Shown in pieces: positions 48,456 through 56,421 of a DNA stretch of 64,000 nucleotides (the first letter of the stretch is position 1; each line of letters starts with the position of its first letter). A program made the translations under genes and the position numbers. The stretch spans positions 2,852,001 through 2,916,000 of the forward strand of contig OZ245405.1 in NCBI GenBank assembly GCA_965226695.1, read 5' to 3'. This stretch comes from CATOSD01 sp965226695 (GTDB lineage Bacteria > Chloroflexota > Dehalococcoidia > Lucifugimonadales > CATOSD01). The notes below the pieces were generated by a model. It searched no databases. It was not told the DNA's origin and was given only the letters and a program-made list of their open reading frames with translations.

Positions 48456-49763
48456 CTAGATGGGCGAGTTGTCGGGCCGCACCTGCCGGAACGCGTCTAC
48501 CGATTCGGGCGCTCCGCGGTCGAGCAGCCGCCCGCCGAAGAAGACGTCTTCGACGTTCCACAGCGCGCCGATGTCCTCCGCGGGGTTGCCGTCCACCACT
48601 ATCACGTCGGCCGCCTTGCCCGGCTCCAGCGAGCCTACCTCGTCGAACAGGTCCAGCGCCTTGGCCGCCTCACTGGTGACCGACAGCACTCCCTGCATTG
48701 CGGAGTATCCGGCGTCCACCAGGCACTCGGTCTCGTAGAAGGTGTTGCCGAGCATGTAGTCACCCCAGGACGAGTCCGACCCGGTGATGACCTTGAGTCC
48801 CATCTCCTGCATACGGCGACAGTCGTTGATCCGGGCGTCGTACGTGCGCAGGCCATCGTCCAGCCTCGCCGCCTCTTCGGAGGTCAGCCCCTGCTCTTCT
48901 CGCTTGTGCATGAGCGTCCAGGCTCTTGCCCGGCCCACGTGCAGCGTGGGATTGACGAACGCGCCCTGCTCGCCGATGCGCTCGGCAACGTCCTCCCGGA
49001 AGTTGCTGGTGCCGTCGGCTTCCATGTAGGTGCAATGCACGATCATGTCGACGCCGGCGTCCAGAGAGTTGATTATGCCCTGCGTCGACAGGCAGTGTGT
49101 GGCGGTGAGCTTACCGAAGTTCTGCGCCTCCTCGGTAATGGCCCGCAGCTCTTCCAACGTGAACGAGGGCCGCAGGGGAAACGAGGTGCGGGTGCTGCCA
49201 CCCGTGGCGGTTATCTTGATGTAGTCGGCTCCCTCCTGGATGAGCCGCCGCGTCTCGCGCCTGGCCTCGACCGTGCCGGTGACCTCGGTGCCGAAGTAGC
49301 CCATGTGTCCGCCAACGATGGCGACGGGCCGGCCGCACAGCACCATCCTGGGCGCGATGAGAATACCCTGGTTCACCGCGTCGCGCAGCCTGAACATCGT
49401 GGTGTTCTTGGGACCGTTCTCGCGGATGGTCGTCACGCCCGTGACGAGGCTTGCCCTGGCGTTGCGCGCCGACTGGAGCATGAGCACCTCGTCGGGCTGG
49501 GCAGCCACGTCCTCGCCGGGGCGGCCGTCGCCGAATCCGTTGTGGTGCGTGTGGCAGTCGACCATGCCGGGCATGATTGTCTTGCCTGGGTAGTCGTGGG
49601 TGACCGCCGTCGCGCCCTCGGGGGGCGCAACCTCGCTCGCCCGGCCCACGGCGGCAATCCTGTCGCCGCGCAGCAGCACCGCGCCGTCTTCCACGGGCGT
49701 GCCGCCCAGGCCGTCGATAACGCGGCCGCCTCTTATGAGCGTGTATGCGTCGTTAGCCTGCAT
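48456..49763 (-). CDS. Imidazolonepropionase-like amidohydrolase (paralogue 2)
   Basis: 435 residues. The metal motif is CHTHHNGFGDGRPGED, with FGTEVTGTVEARRETRRLIQEGADYIKITATGGSTRTSFPLRPSFTLEEL, KLTATHCLSTQGIINSLDAGVDMIVH and LKVITGSDSSWGDYMLGN, parallel to paralogue 1 block by block. The order paralogue 2 then paralogue 1 on the minus strand, 47 nt apart, makes one operon. It follows the SelA-fold enzyme gene after a repeat. A shared substrate class with different specificity is the simplest reading. Confidence 0.92.
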   Translation of the reverse strand: MQANDAYTLIRGGRVIDGLGGTPVEDGAVLLRGDRIAAVGRASEVAPPEGATAVTHDYPGKTIMPGMVDCHTHHNGFGDGRPGEDVAAQPDEVLMLQSARNARASLVTGVTTIRENGPKNTTMFRLRDAVNQGILIAPRMVLCGRPVAIVGGHMGYFGTEVTGTVEARRETRRLIQEGADYIKITATGGSTRTSFPLRPSFTLEELRAITEEAQNFGKLTATHCLSTQGIINSLDAGVDMIVHCTYMEADGTSNFREDVAERIGEQGAFVNPTLHVGRARAWTLMHKREEQGLTSEEAARLDDGLRTYDARINDCRRMQEMGLKVITGSDSSWGDYMLGNTFYETECLVDAGYSAMQGVLSVTSEAAKALDLFDEVGSLEPGKAADVIVVDGNPAEDIGALWNVEDVFFGGRLLDRGAPESVDAFRQVRPDNSPI

Positions 49764-49800
49764 GATCCACCTCTCGCTTGTCTGCCCACGGATGACCGGT

Positions 49801-49825
49801 CCCCTCTCCCTCGATGGGAGAGGGG
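49801..49825. repeat. Interspersed hairpin repeat, CCCCTCTCCC/GGGAGAGGGG type
   Basis: A perfect 10-bp stem with loop TCGAT, between the SelA-fold enzyme and the amidohydrolase genes on the minus strand. It is a short member of the family at 216 and lacks the GGATGGGGGTG tail. Confidence 0.7.
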
Positions 49826-49832
49826 CGGCCCG

Positions 49833-50954
49833 CTAGAGTATCTCCCTCAGTCGCTCGGCGATGGTCTGCTCACCGCCATCCTTGAGCGTGCCCATCCTCA
49901 CCACGAAGGCGTCGGGGTCGTCGGCGTTGTAGCGCACCCAGATGCTGGGATTGCCGGCCTGCAGCTCCGCCACCACGTCGGCGGCGCTCTTACCCGCCGC
50001 GTCGGCGTCGACGGCGATTCGCAGTCCGTCGGCGGGGCCGTCCGCCGGGAAGCTGGACATTCCGATGCCCCCCACGCCCGCGAGGTCGCCGCTCAGCGTG
50101 GTTATGCGCGCCTCGTAGACCGCGAACCTGTCCTCGTGGTTCATTGTGAGCCACTCTCGCAGCGCGGCGTACACGGCGATGACTTCCTGCCGGTCGATCT
50201 TCATCCCCCGCCCGATAGAGCGAATGCCGTCGGACTCGAATCCGATGGAGCTGTGCTTGCGCGCTACTTCCACCAGGTCCTTGCGGCCGGTGAGCATACC
50301 GCTGGAGTTGACCGCGCCGAAGTACTTGGCGCCATACGCCACGAGGTCGGCGCCCATACTTGCGTACTTGCTGAGCAGGTCCGTCGGGTAGACCTGGCCC
50401 GCGGCGTCCACGATGATGGGTATGCCGTGGGCGTGGCCTATACGGATCACCTCTTCCAGGGGAAGCGCGCCGGGGTTTCGGTCGCCGGGTGCGAGATAGT
50501 GGATAGCGGCAGTGTTCGGGCCGATTGCCTCTTCCAGTTGTTCGGCGCTCGTGCCATCCTCGTCGCCTATCTCGACGAGCTTGCCGCCCGCGACGGTCAT
50601 CGTCCTGTCGTATGCGACCCGGAGCTGGCGCTGAATGATGATCTCGTGCCGCATGCCGGTGACGTCCGGCACCTGCTCGATCTTCTCGAGATCATCGCCC
50701 GTAATGCACGCCGCCGCGCCGAACGAGAGAGCCGCCGCGCAGCCGGGCGTTACGAGCGCGGCCTCGACGCCGAGCATGTCGGATATGTGCTCGCCCACCT
50801 TCTCGATCAGCTCGCCCATGTCCACGTAGAACTCTTCGGACTCGTCCATCAGCTCGCGCACCGAGGCGTTGGGCGTGTTGCCTCCGAGCAGTGTCCTGTT
50901 GCCGTGGGCATTGAGTATTGGCCTGGCTCCCAGTTGCTCGTAGATGTTGGTCAC
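49833..50954 (-). CDS. SelA-fold PLP-dependent lyase/aminotransferase-like protein
   Basis: 373 residues; AAGGAG lies 7 nt before the GTG. The family start IYEQLGARPILNAHGNRTLLGGNTPNASV is that of the SelA/DgaE-type PLP enzymes. The Schiff-base Lys is in MGADLVAYGAKYFGAVNSSGMLTG, and IIVDAAGQVYP holds the Asp that contacts the pyridine nitrogen. It lacks the length and N-terminal domain of true selenocysteine synthase (about 450-470 residues), so D-glucosaminate-6-phosphate ammonia-lyase-like or cystathionine-lyase-like chemistry is more likely. It is upstream of two amidohydrolases on the same strand. Confidence 0.85.
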   Translation of the reverse strand: MTNIYEQLGARPILNAHGNRTLLGGNTPNASVRELMDESEEFYVDMGELIEKVGEHISDMLGVEAALVTPGCAAALSFGAAACITGDDLEKIEQVPDVTGMRHEIIIQRQLRVAYDRTMTVAGGKLVEIGDEDGTSAEQLEEAIGPNTAAIHYLAPGDRNPGALPLEEVIRIGHAHGIPIIVDAAGQVYPTDLLSKYASMGADLVAYGAKYFGAVNSSGMLTGRKDLVEVARKHSSIGFESDGIRSIGRGMKIDRQEVIAVYAALREWLTMNHEDRFAVYEARITTLSGDLAGVGGIGMSSFPADGPADGLRIAVDADAAGKSAADVVAELQAGNPSIWVRYNADDPDAFVVRMGTLKDGGEQTIAERLREIL

Positions 50955-51263
50955 TTAGAATCTCCTTCACTCCGCTGACAAAACCACTTCTCGCTGGGCA
51001 TTTTAAGGCGGCGGCATACTACACGCAAGGCCTCGGCCAACCCGTACACGACGTGCAAGTCACTACGAGGGTGGCCACCGAATCCGAAACGGTAAGCTGC
51101 GCCCAGACTTGAACTGCCACGGAGGTCTCAAGTCAACCGCATCATCCTGGGCGGCGATGAAAACAGGCCGACTGCGAAATGGGCCAGCCCCATCACCGCG
51201 CCTTCGTTGATTTGCCACGCCTGCCCCACTATAATCCTACAAACGTTTTGGACGAGGGCAAAC
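50955..51263. other. Divergent intergenic region between the SelA-fold gene and the MaoC pair
   Basis: No gene with coding character. It must hold promoters for both directions, but no strong -10 or operator stands out. GC varies between 48 and 60 percent. Confidence 0.4.
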
Positions 51264-51665
51264 TTGCCGATAGATTATGCTACTCTTTCGCCCGGCAGCC
51301 AGTTGGCCAGCGAAACGCTGTCGCTGGACGACGAGACAGTTGCGCGCTACGTGGACGCGGTGGGCGACGAGACGCCCGTTTCGCGAGGCGGCGGCCCGCG
51401 GCTCGCGCCGGCGATGGCCGTCGCGGCGCTAAGCTTCCGCGGCGTGATTCGCGCGCTCGACCTGCCCGGCGGCTCGCTGCACCTGGCCCAGGAACTGGAG
51501 TTCGTACGGCCCGTAACGGTCGGCGAAACGCTCGAATGCCGCGCCGAAGTGCTGCAAAACTCGGTCCGGCGAGGAATGCGCGTTCTCGTGGTGAGCCTGG
51601 AAGCAGCGGACACCGACGGCCGGGCGGCTCTGACCGGCAAGAGTACCGTCATGCTGCCGATGTAG
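51264..51665 (+). CDS. MaoC-like / FAS1-like hotdog dehydratase, N-terminal-type subunit
   Basis: 133 residues from the TTG at 51264, with GAGGG 5 nt upstream. It reads DYATLSPGSQLASETLSLDDETVARYVDAVGDETPV, then GGSLHLAQELEFVRPVTVGETLECRAEVLQNSVRRGMRVLVVSLEAADTDGRAALTGKSTVMLP. This is the N-terminal hotdog type that lacks the D-x4-H catalytic pair and pairs with a catalytic subunit. The next gene, 17 nt downstream, is the catalytic type, so the two probably form an HadAB-like 3-hydroxyacyl dehydratase for fatty-acid synthesis. Confidence 0.82.
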   Translation: MPIDYATLSPGSQLASETLSLDDETVARYVDAVGDETPVSRGGGPRLAPAMAVAALSFRGVIRALDLPGGSLHLAQELEFVRPVTVGETLECRAEVLQNSVRRGMRVLVVSLEAADTDGRAALTGKSTVMLPM

Positions 51666-51682
51666 CGGCCCATCGAGCGAAA

Positions 51683-52096
51683 ATGCGACGCTACACGACA
51701 CAGGGCGAAGATCTGCCCGCCATCGAACAGCATATCACACAGCAGCGCATCGAGAGATACGCGCGCGCCGCCGGAGACTTCAATCCCATTCACCTGGACC
51801 AAGAGTTCGCCGCGACAACCCAGTTCGGAGGCACCATCGCCCACGGCATGATGGTCATAGCCTTCGTATCCGAGATGATGACGCGCGCCTACGGCGATAG
51901 CTGGCCCACCACGGGTAAGCTGAAGCTGCGGCTGCGCGCGCCCTCCCACCCCGGAGACACGCTAACGGCGCACGGCACGGTGAAGAGTGTGGCGCAGGAA
52001 AGCGGGCAGACCGTAATCCGGTGCGGCGTGGGCGTGAAGAACCAGAACGGCGACGTGGTCATAAGCGGCGACGCCAGCGTCTTGGCCGACTTGTGA
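51683..52096 (+). CDS. MaoC-like 3-hydroxyacyl-CoA/ACP dehydratase, catalytic subunit
   Basis: 137 residues from the ATG at 51683. The catalytic MaoC motif is intact: YARAAGDFNPIHLDQEFAATTQFGGTIAHGMMVIAFVSEMM, with Asp (D-F-N-P-I-H) and His. The remainder LRAPSHPGDTLTAHGTVKSVAQESGQTVIRCGVGVKNQNGDVVISGDASV is the second half of the hotdog. It carries out the R-specific hydration/dehydration step and sits directly upstream of plsX, fabG and a fabL-like gene. Confidence 0.88.
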   Translation: MRRYTTQGEDLPAIEQHITQQRIERYARAAGDFNPIHLDQEFAATTQFGGTIAHGMMVIAFVSEMMTRAYGDSWPTTGKLKLRLRAPSHPGDTLTAHGTVKSVAQESGQTVIRCGVGVKNQNGDVVISGDASVLADL

Positions 52097-52219
52097 GGCA
52101 GCGCGCCCGCCTGGCCGGATCGGACCGTTCCGGCCGGACGGCACCCTTGAGATTGTGCACACACTTTCCCGTTATCGACCGGCGGCAGGCTAAGAGGCCG
52201 CCCCAGCGGAGACCGCGAT

Positions 52220-53242
52220 TTGACTAGCCGCAAACGAAGGCGCACCAAGATAGCCCTGGACGCGATGGGCGGCGACCACGCCCCGGCTGAGCTCGTCGCG
52301 GGCGCGGTTGAGGCCGTCGCGGAGTTCGACGTCGACGTGCGCCTGGTAGGAGACGAGGACGTCCTACGGGAGGAGCTGGCCCACCACGACGTCGAGGGTC
52401 TGCCGATCAGGATCGTGCCCTCCGAAGGCTACGTGCGCGAGGGTGAATCGCCCGCGCTCGCCCTGCGCCAGAATCCCAGGGCGTCAGTCATCGTGGCGAC
52501 AGGCCTGGTCAAGTACGGCCTGGCAGACGCCTGCGTGTCTATGGGATCGACGGGCGCCACGATGGCCGCCGCCGCCTTTGTGCTCGGCATGCCGGAGGGC
52601 GTGGATCGCCCGGCCATCGGCGGCCCGGTGGTGGGCCTCGCCCCGCGGACGGCCATCATCGACGTGGGAGCGAACGTGGACTCGCGCCCGGCGCAGCTGC
52701 TCACGTTCGGCGTGATAGGCGACGTGTTCGCCCGCAAGTTCTGGGGCATCGAACGGCCCCGGGTGGCGCTGCTCAGTGTGGGCAGCGAAGCGGGCAAGGG
52801 AAACAACCAGGTCAAGGAGACCGCGGAGCTTCTGGAGAAGAGCGGACTGAACTTTATCGGCAACATCGAGCCCAACGAGCTGCCGTTCGGACGGGCCGAA
52901 GTTGTCGTCTGCGACGGGTTCGTCGGTAACGTCGTCATGAAGCTGACGGAGGGGCTAGGACAAGCCTTGGCCGACCACCTGCGCGGCGCGTTGCGCGACA
53001 GCCTGCCCGCTGAGGAGTTGGAGCGCGTCGTCAACAAGGTGTACGAGCTGAACAACATTGTCGAGACCTGGGGGGGTGGCCCACTGTTCGGAGTCAACGG
53101 AGTAAGCATCGTGGGGCACGGTCGCGCCAGGCGCACCGGCGTCAAGCGCGCCATCGCCACGGCCAAGAGGACCGTGGAAAGCCAGTTCGTGAGCGTGCTG
53201 AACGAAGAGCTTGCCAGGATAAGGAGCACGGTCGCGAGCTAG
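52220..53242 (+). CDS. plsX: Phosphate acyltransferase PlsX
   Basis: 340 residues from a TTG with GGAG 9 nt upstream. The PlsX start TKIALDAMGGDHAPAELVAGAVEA, the central ASVIVATGLVKYGLADACVSMGSTGATMAAAAFVLG and the later VALLSVGSEAGKGNNQVKETAELLEKSGLNFIGNIEPNELPFGRAEVVVCDGFVGNVVMKLTEGL are family hallmarks. It makes acyl-phosphate from acyl-ACP for phospholipid synthesis. It sits between a dehydratase pair and fabG, as in many fatty-acid clusters. Confidence 0.96.
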   Translation: MTSRKRRRTKIALDAMGGDHAPAELVAGAVEAVAEFDVDVRLVGDEDVLREELAHHDVEGLPIRIVPSEGYVREGESPALALRQNPRASVIVATGLVKYGLADACVSMGSTGATMAAAAFVLGMPEGVDRPAIGGPVVGLAPRTAIIDVGANVDSRPAQLLTFGVIGDVFARKFWGIERPRVALLSVGSEAGKGNNQVKETAELLEKSGLNFIGNIEPNELPFGRAEVVVCDGFVGNVVMKLTEGLGQALADHLRGALRDSLPAEELERVVNKVYELNNIVETWGGGPLFGVNGVSIVGHGRARRTGVKRAIATAKRTVESQFVSVLNEELARIRSTVAS

Positions 53243-53297
53243 CGCAGGAACCCCGCCCGCCTGGGCCAATCGAACGTTTTGCTATTCAGGAGGCGAG

Positions 53298-54050
53298 TTG
53301 AACAGATCGGACATTGAAGGAAAAGCCGCACTTGTCACCGGTGCCTCCAGGGGCATAGGCAAAGCCATAGCCTTGCGGCTGGCAGATCAGGGCGTCAAGG
53401 TGGCCGTCAACTACAACACCTCGCCCGACGCGGCGAACGAGGTTGTCGACACAATCAAAGACGCCGGAGTCGAGGCGTTCGCCGTCCACGCCGACGTGAG
53501 CGACATAGAGAAGGTCACGGCGATGGTCGACGTGGTGAACCGTACCTGGGGCCGCATAGACATTTTGGTGAACAACGCCGGAATAATCGACGACGGGCTG
53601 CTGATCAGGATGTCCGACAAGGCATGGGACCGCGTGCTGGCCACCAACCTGACCGGCACGTTCTACTGCACGCGCGCGGCGCTGCGCGGCATGATGCGCG
53701 GGCGCTGGGGACGCATAATCAACATCGGCTCGGTGGTCGGCATACGCGGCAACGTGGGCCAGGCCAACTATTCCGCCTCCAAGGCCGGCCTCATCGGCTT
53801 CACCAAGGCCCTGGCCAAGGAGATCGCCACACGCAACATCACCGTGAACACCATAACACCCGGCTACATCAGCACCGACACGGTGGCAGGCCTGACGCAG
53901 GAGCAGAAGGACCGGATCATGACCTGGATACCGCAGGGCCACTTCGGCAAGGTTGACGACGTGGCGCACCTCGTGGCGTTCGTGGCCAGCGAGAAGGCCA
54001 GCTACATGACGGGCCAGGTGATCAGCGTAGACGGCGGAATGTCCATCTAG
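53298..54050 (+). CDS. fabG: 3-oxoacyl-[acyl-carrier-protein] reductase
   Basis: 250 residues from a TTG (GGAGG four bases upstream). NADPH motif ALVTGASRGIGKAIALRLADQG, catalytic Ser-Tyr-Lys with NIGSVVGIRGNVGQANYSASKAGLIGFTKALAKEIA, and C-terminal INTITPGYISTDTVAGL and SYMTGQVISVDGGMSI are all in the FabG pattern. It reduces 3-oxoacyl-ACP in chain elongation. Gap to plsX is 55 nt, to the next reductase 65 nt. Confidence 0.95.
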   Translation: MNRSDIEGKAALVTGASRGIGKAIALRLADQGVKVAVNYNTSPDAANEVVDTIKDAGVEAFAVHADVSDIEKVTAMVDVVNRTWGRIDILVNNAGIIDDGLLIRMSDKAWDRVLATNLTGTFYCTRAALRGMMRGRWGRIINIGSVVGIRGNVGQANYSASKAGLIGFTKALAKEIATRNITVNTITPGYISTDTVAGLTQEQKDRIMTWIPQGHFGKVDDVAHLVAFVASEKASYMTGQVISVDGGMSI

Positions 54051-54115
54051 CGGGGCTACCGCTCGCACATGGCACTTCTACCGCTTCTACCGCCGCTCCG
54101 GACCGGACGGGCGAG

Positions 54116-54865
54116 ATGAGAGACTTCGAGGGCAAGACCGCGCTCGTCACGGGCGGGTCTCGCGGCATCGGGCGCGCCATCGCGCTGGAGTTCGCGCGGC
54201 GAGGCGCCGACGTGGCGTTCAACTACCGCTCCAATTCCACGGCCGCCGAGCAAACTCAGCGCGACGTCGAGAGCGAGGGCGTTCGCTGCGTCAGCATCCG
54301 GGCACACCTGGGCGACTCAGACAAGATCAGGCAGATGTTCTCCCGCGTCGAGGCCGAGTTCGGAGCGCTTGACGTGCTTGTCAACAACGCCGCCTCAGGC
54401 GTCCAGCGGCCCGCTGGCGAGCTGCGCGAAAAGCACTGGGACTGGGCGATGGACATCAACGCGAAAGCTCCATGGCTGTGCGCTATCGAGGCCTCCAAGC
54501 TTATGAACCGGGGAGGAAGCGTGGTGAACATCACCAGCCAGGGATCGCAGAAGGTGCTTCCCTACTACTTCTCAGTGGGAGTGTCCAAGGCCGCCCTGGA
54601 GTCGATGACGCGCTACCTCGCCGTCGAGTTGGCCGAAAAGGGCATATCCGTCAATGCCGTTTCCGGCGGATACGTGGAGACCGGCGCGTTCGACTCGTTT
54701 CCCAACCGGGACGAGATGGTGAGCGCCACCGAGAACACGCTAGACGGCAGGTCGGTTACCGGGGAGGACATCGCGCGCGTGGTGGCGTTTCTGTGCACCG
54801 ACGCGGCGCGAATGATCAGGGGGCAAGTGCTGGTAGTCGACGGCGGAACTTCGCTGACTATCTGA
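54116..54865 (+). CDS. fabL: Enoyl-[acyl-carrier-protein] reductase, FabL-like SDR
   Basis: 249 residues. The SDR motif ALVTGGSRGIGRAIALEFARRG is at the N-terminus. The catalytic region is NITSQGSQKVLPYYFSVGVSKAALESMTRYLAVELAEKGISVNAV, which matches FabL of Bacillus (V-G-V-S-K-A-A-L-E-A-L-T-R-Y-L-A-V-E-L) rather than ordinary FabG. It ends RMIRGQVLVVDGGTSLTI. The FabL reading fits the cluster, which otherwise lacks an enoyl reductase. A FabG-like SDR with another substrate remains possible. It overlaps the convergent YgfZ gene by 8 nt. Confidence 0.78.
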   Translation: MRDFEGKTALVTGGSRGIGRAIALEFARRGADVAFNYRSNSTAAEQTQRDVESEGVRCVSIRAHLGDSDKIRQMFSRVEAEFGALDVLVNNAASGVQRPAGELREKHWDWAMDINAKAPWLCAIEASKLMNRGGSVVNITSQGSQKVLPYYFSVGVSKAALESMTRYLAVELAEKGISVNAVSGGYVETGAFDSFPNRDEMVSATENTLDGRSVTGEDIARVVAFLCTDAARMIRGQVLVVDGGTSLTI

Positions 54866-55889
54866 ACGGCAGCGCCTCTACGCGCACCTCGACCTCTCTC
54901 CCGTCCTGTTCGAGCGTGAGCGCCGACCCGGGCTCAGCGTGGGCCTTGCGCACGTACCCCAGGCCGATGCCTCGTCCGAGCCGCTCCGACCCCACAGCGG
55001 AAGTCACTACACCAGAGCGCTTGCCGTCTACGGTCAGGCTCGCTCCCGCGGGCGGCAGCTCCGGCGAGTCCCACGACAGCCCGACAAGGTACTTGGACAC
55101 CTTCTTGTAGGTGTCCAACCGCGCGATGACCTCCTGCCCGATGTAGCAGCCCTTGCTGAAGCTGATGTGCTGCAGCAGCCCGGCCTCCAGGGGGTTGTAG
55201 TCCTCGGACAGCTCGCGGCCGGGCGCGGGCACGCCCTGCTCTACTCGGACGGACTCCAGGGCGAGGGTGCCGACGGGCTTTGCGCCGTCGCCGGCGCTGC
55301 GCTCGACCAGGTAACGCCACAGCCGCTCGCCGTCTCCCGCGGGGGCAATGACGTCGAATCCGGGCAGCTCACCTAAGTCGTTACGCACCAGGGTCACATT
55401 AACGCCGCCAACGCTCGCCGGGCGCACGCCGTACAGTGGCAGTGTCGCCACGTCCTCACCGGCTATCTCTTCCACGAGCCCGGCGGCGCCGGGTCCGATG
55501 AGAGAGAACATGGCGGTGTCGGGAGTGACGTCCCGCACCGTCACGTCCTCGACGAACGTGTAGAAGTCGATCCACTCCGCCACCCGCTCGCGCGCGTCCG
55601 GGCCGACGATGAGCAGCAGCCGGTCCTCCAGCATCAGCACAAGCAGCAGGTCCACGATTCTGCCCTTGGCGGAGGTGAGCACGCTGCCCATGCCCTCGCC
55701 GGGCGTCAGATCCTCCAGCCTGTTGGTGCTGAGCCTGTTCAGCAGGTCGAGTCTGTCCTCGCCCGTAAGCTCGAGGCGGCCAAGGCGAGACCGGTTCGCC
55801 AGTCCCGCGGCGCGCGTGAGGGCGTCGTACTCCTGATGGTGCGTGGTGTAGCGCTCGGGGGGTGCTTCGACTTGTGCGCTGGTGGACAA
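54858..55889 (-). CDS. ygfZ: YgfZ/GcvT-family folate-binding protein
   Basis: 343 residues from a TTG with AGAAGGG upstream. The YgfZ motif KGCYIGQEVIARLDTYKKVSKYLVGL is present (K-G-C-Y-x-G-Q-E), followed by a C-terminal beta-barrel. The N-terminal GcvT-like part has RLGRLELTGEDRLDLLNRLSTNRLEDLTPGEGMGSVLTSAKGRIVDLLL. YgfZ helps Fe-S cluster maturation using folate. The erpA-like gene follows 44 nt further along the minus strand's upstream side, consistent with an Fe-S theme. Confidence 0.92.
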   Translation of the reverse strand: MSTSAQVEAPPERYTTHHQEYDALTRAAGLANRSRLGRLELTGEDRLDLLNRLSTNRLEDLTPGEGMGSVLTSAKGRIVDLLLVLMLEDRLLLIVGPDARERVAEWIDFYTFVEDVTVRDVTPDTAMFSLIGPGAAGLVEEIAGEDVATLPLYGVRPASVGGVNVTLVRNDLGELPGFDVIAPAGDGERLWRYLVERSAGDGAKPVGTLALESVRVEQGVPAPGRELSEDYNPLEAGLLQHISFSKGCYIGQEVIARLDTYKKVSKYLVGLSWDSPELPPAGASLTVDGKRSGVVTSAVGSERLGRGIGLGYVRKAHAEPGSALTLEQDGREVEVRVEALPFR

Positions 55890-55932
55890 AGGGCCCTTCT
55901 CTCTGCGAACGGCGGGTTGCGGTCCGCCCGGC

Positions 55933-56295
55933 CTAGACGCTGAAGGACGTGCCGCAGCCGCAGGTCGTCTTTGCGTTGGGGTTGTTGAACACGAAGCCCT
56001 TGCCGTTGAGTCCGCCCGAGTACTCGAGCACAGTGCCGGCCAGGAAGACGTAGGACTTTCTGTCGACGTACAGCTTGAGGCCGTGCTCTTCGACGGTCTT
56101 GTCGTTCTCGCCCGGCTCCTCCACCAGGTCGAGCACGTAGGTCAACCCTGAGCACCCGCCGCCCTTCACGCCGACGCGCAGGTTCAAGCCGGGCTTGCCG
56201 GCCTGCGCCGTGAACTCGCGCACATGGGTGGCGGCTTCCATGCTGATGTTTATCGTAAGGGGCTGAGGTGGCGTGCGTCGCGTCATCTGCTGCAT
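55933..56295 (-). CDS. erpA: Iron-sulfur cluster carrier, ErpA/IscA type
   Basis: 120 residues. The A-type carrier cysteines are present: GVKGGGCSGLTYVLDL (first Cys) and the C-terminal TTCGCGTSFSV (Cys-Gly-Cys). AATHVREFTAQAGKPGLNLRVGVKGGGCSG is the family signature, with FVFNNPNAK before the last pair. It carries 4Fe-4S or 2Fe-2S clusters to target enzymes. GGGAG lies about 9 nt before the ATG. The next gene on the same strand is ygfZ, which also serves Fe-S maturation, so they may be co-expressed. Confidence 0.93.
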   Translation of the reverse strand: MQQMTRRTPPQPLTINISMEAATHVREFTAQAGKPGLNLRVGVKGGGCSGLTYVLDLVEEPGENDKTVEEHGLKLYVDRKSYVFLAGTVLEYSGGLNGKGFVFNNPNAKTTCGCGTSFSV

Positions 56296-56421
56296 TTGCG
56301 GTTACTCCCAAGGTCGCTAAGCGTGTCTCCTATCGCCGCGCCGTCAACTGAAACGGCGGGTCCACGCCCATTATACATCATTCAGCGCCAAACCCTAGCC
56401 CCCGTTCCGCGTAGCAACCAC

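Noticed and set aside
49833..50954. Possible true selenocysteine synthase SelA next to a Sec-encoding window
   Set aside because: The protein is about 90 residues too short, lacks the SelA N-terminal part and starts with the DgaE-type pattern; it should not be taken as evidence for Sec synthesis.
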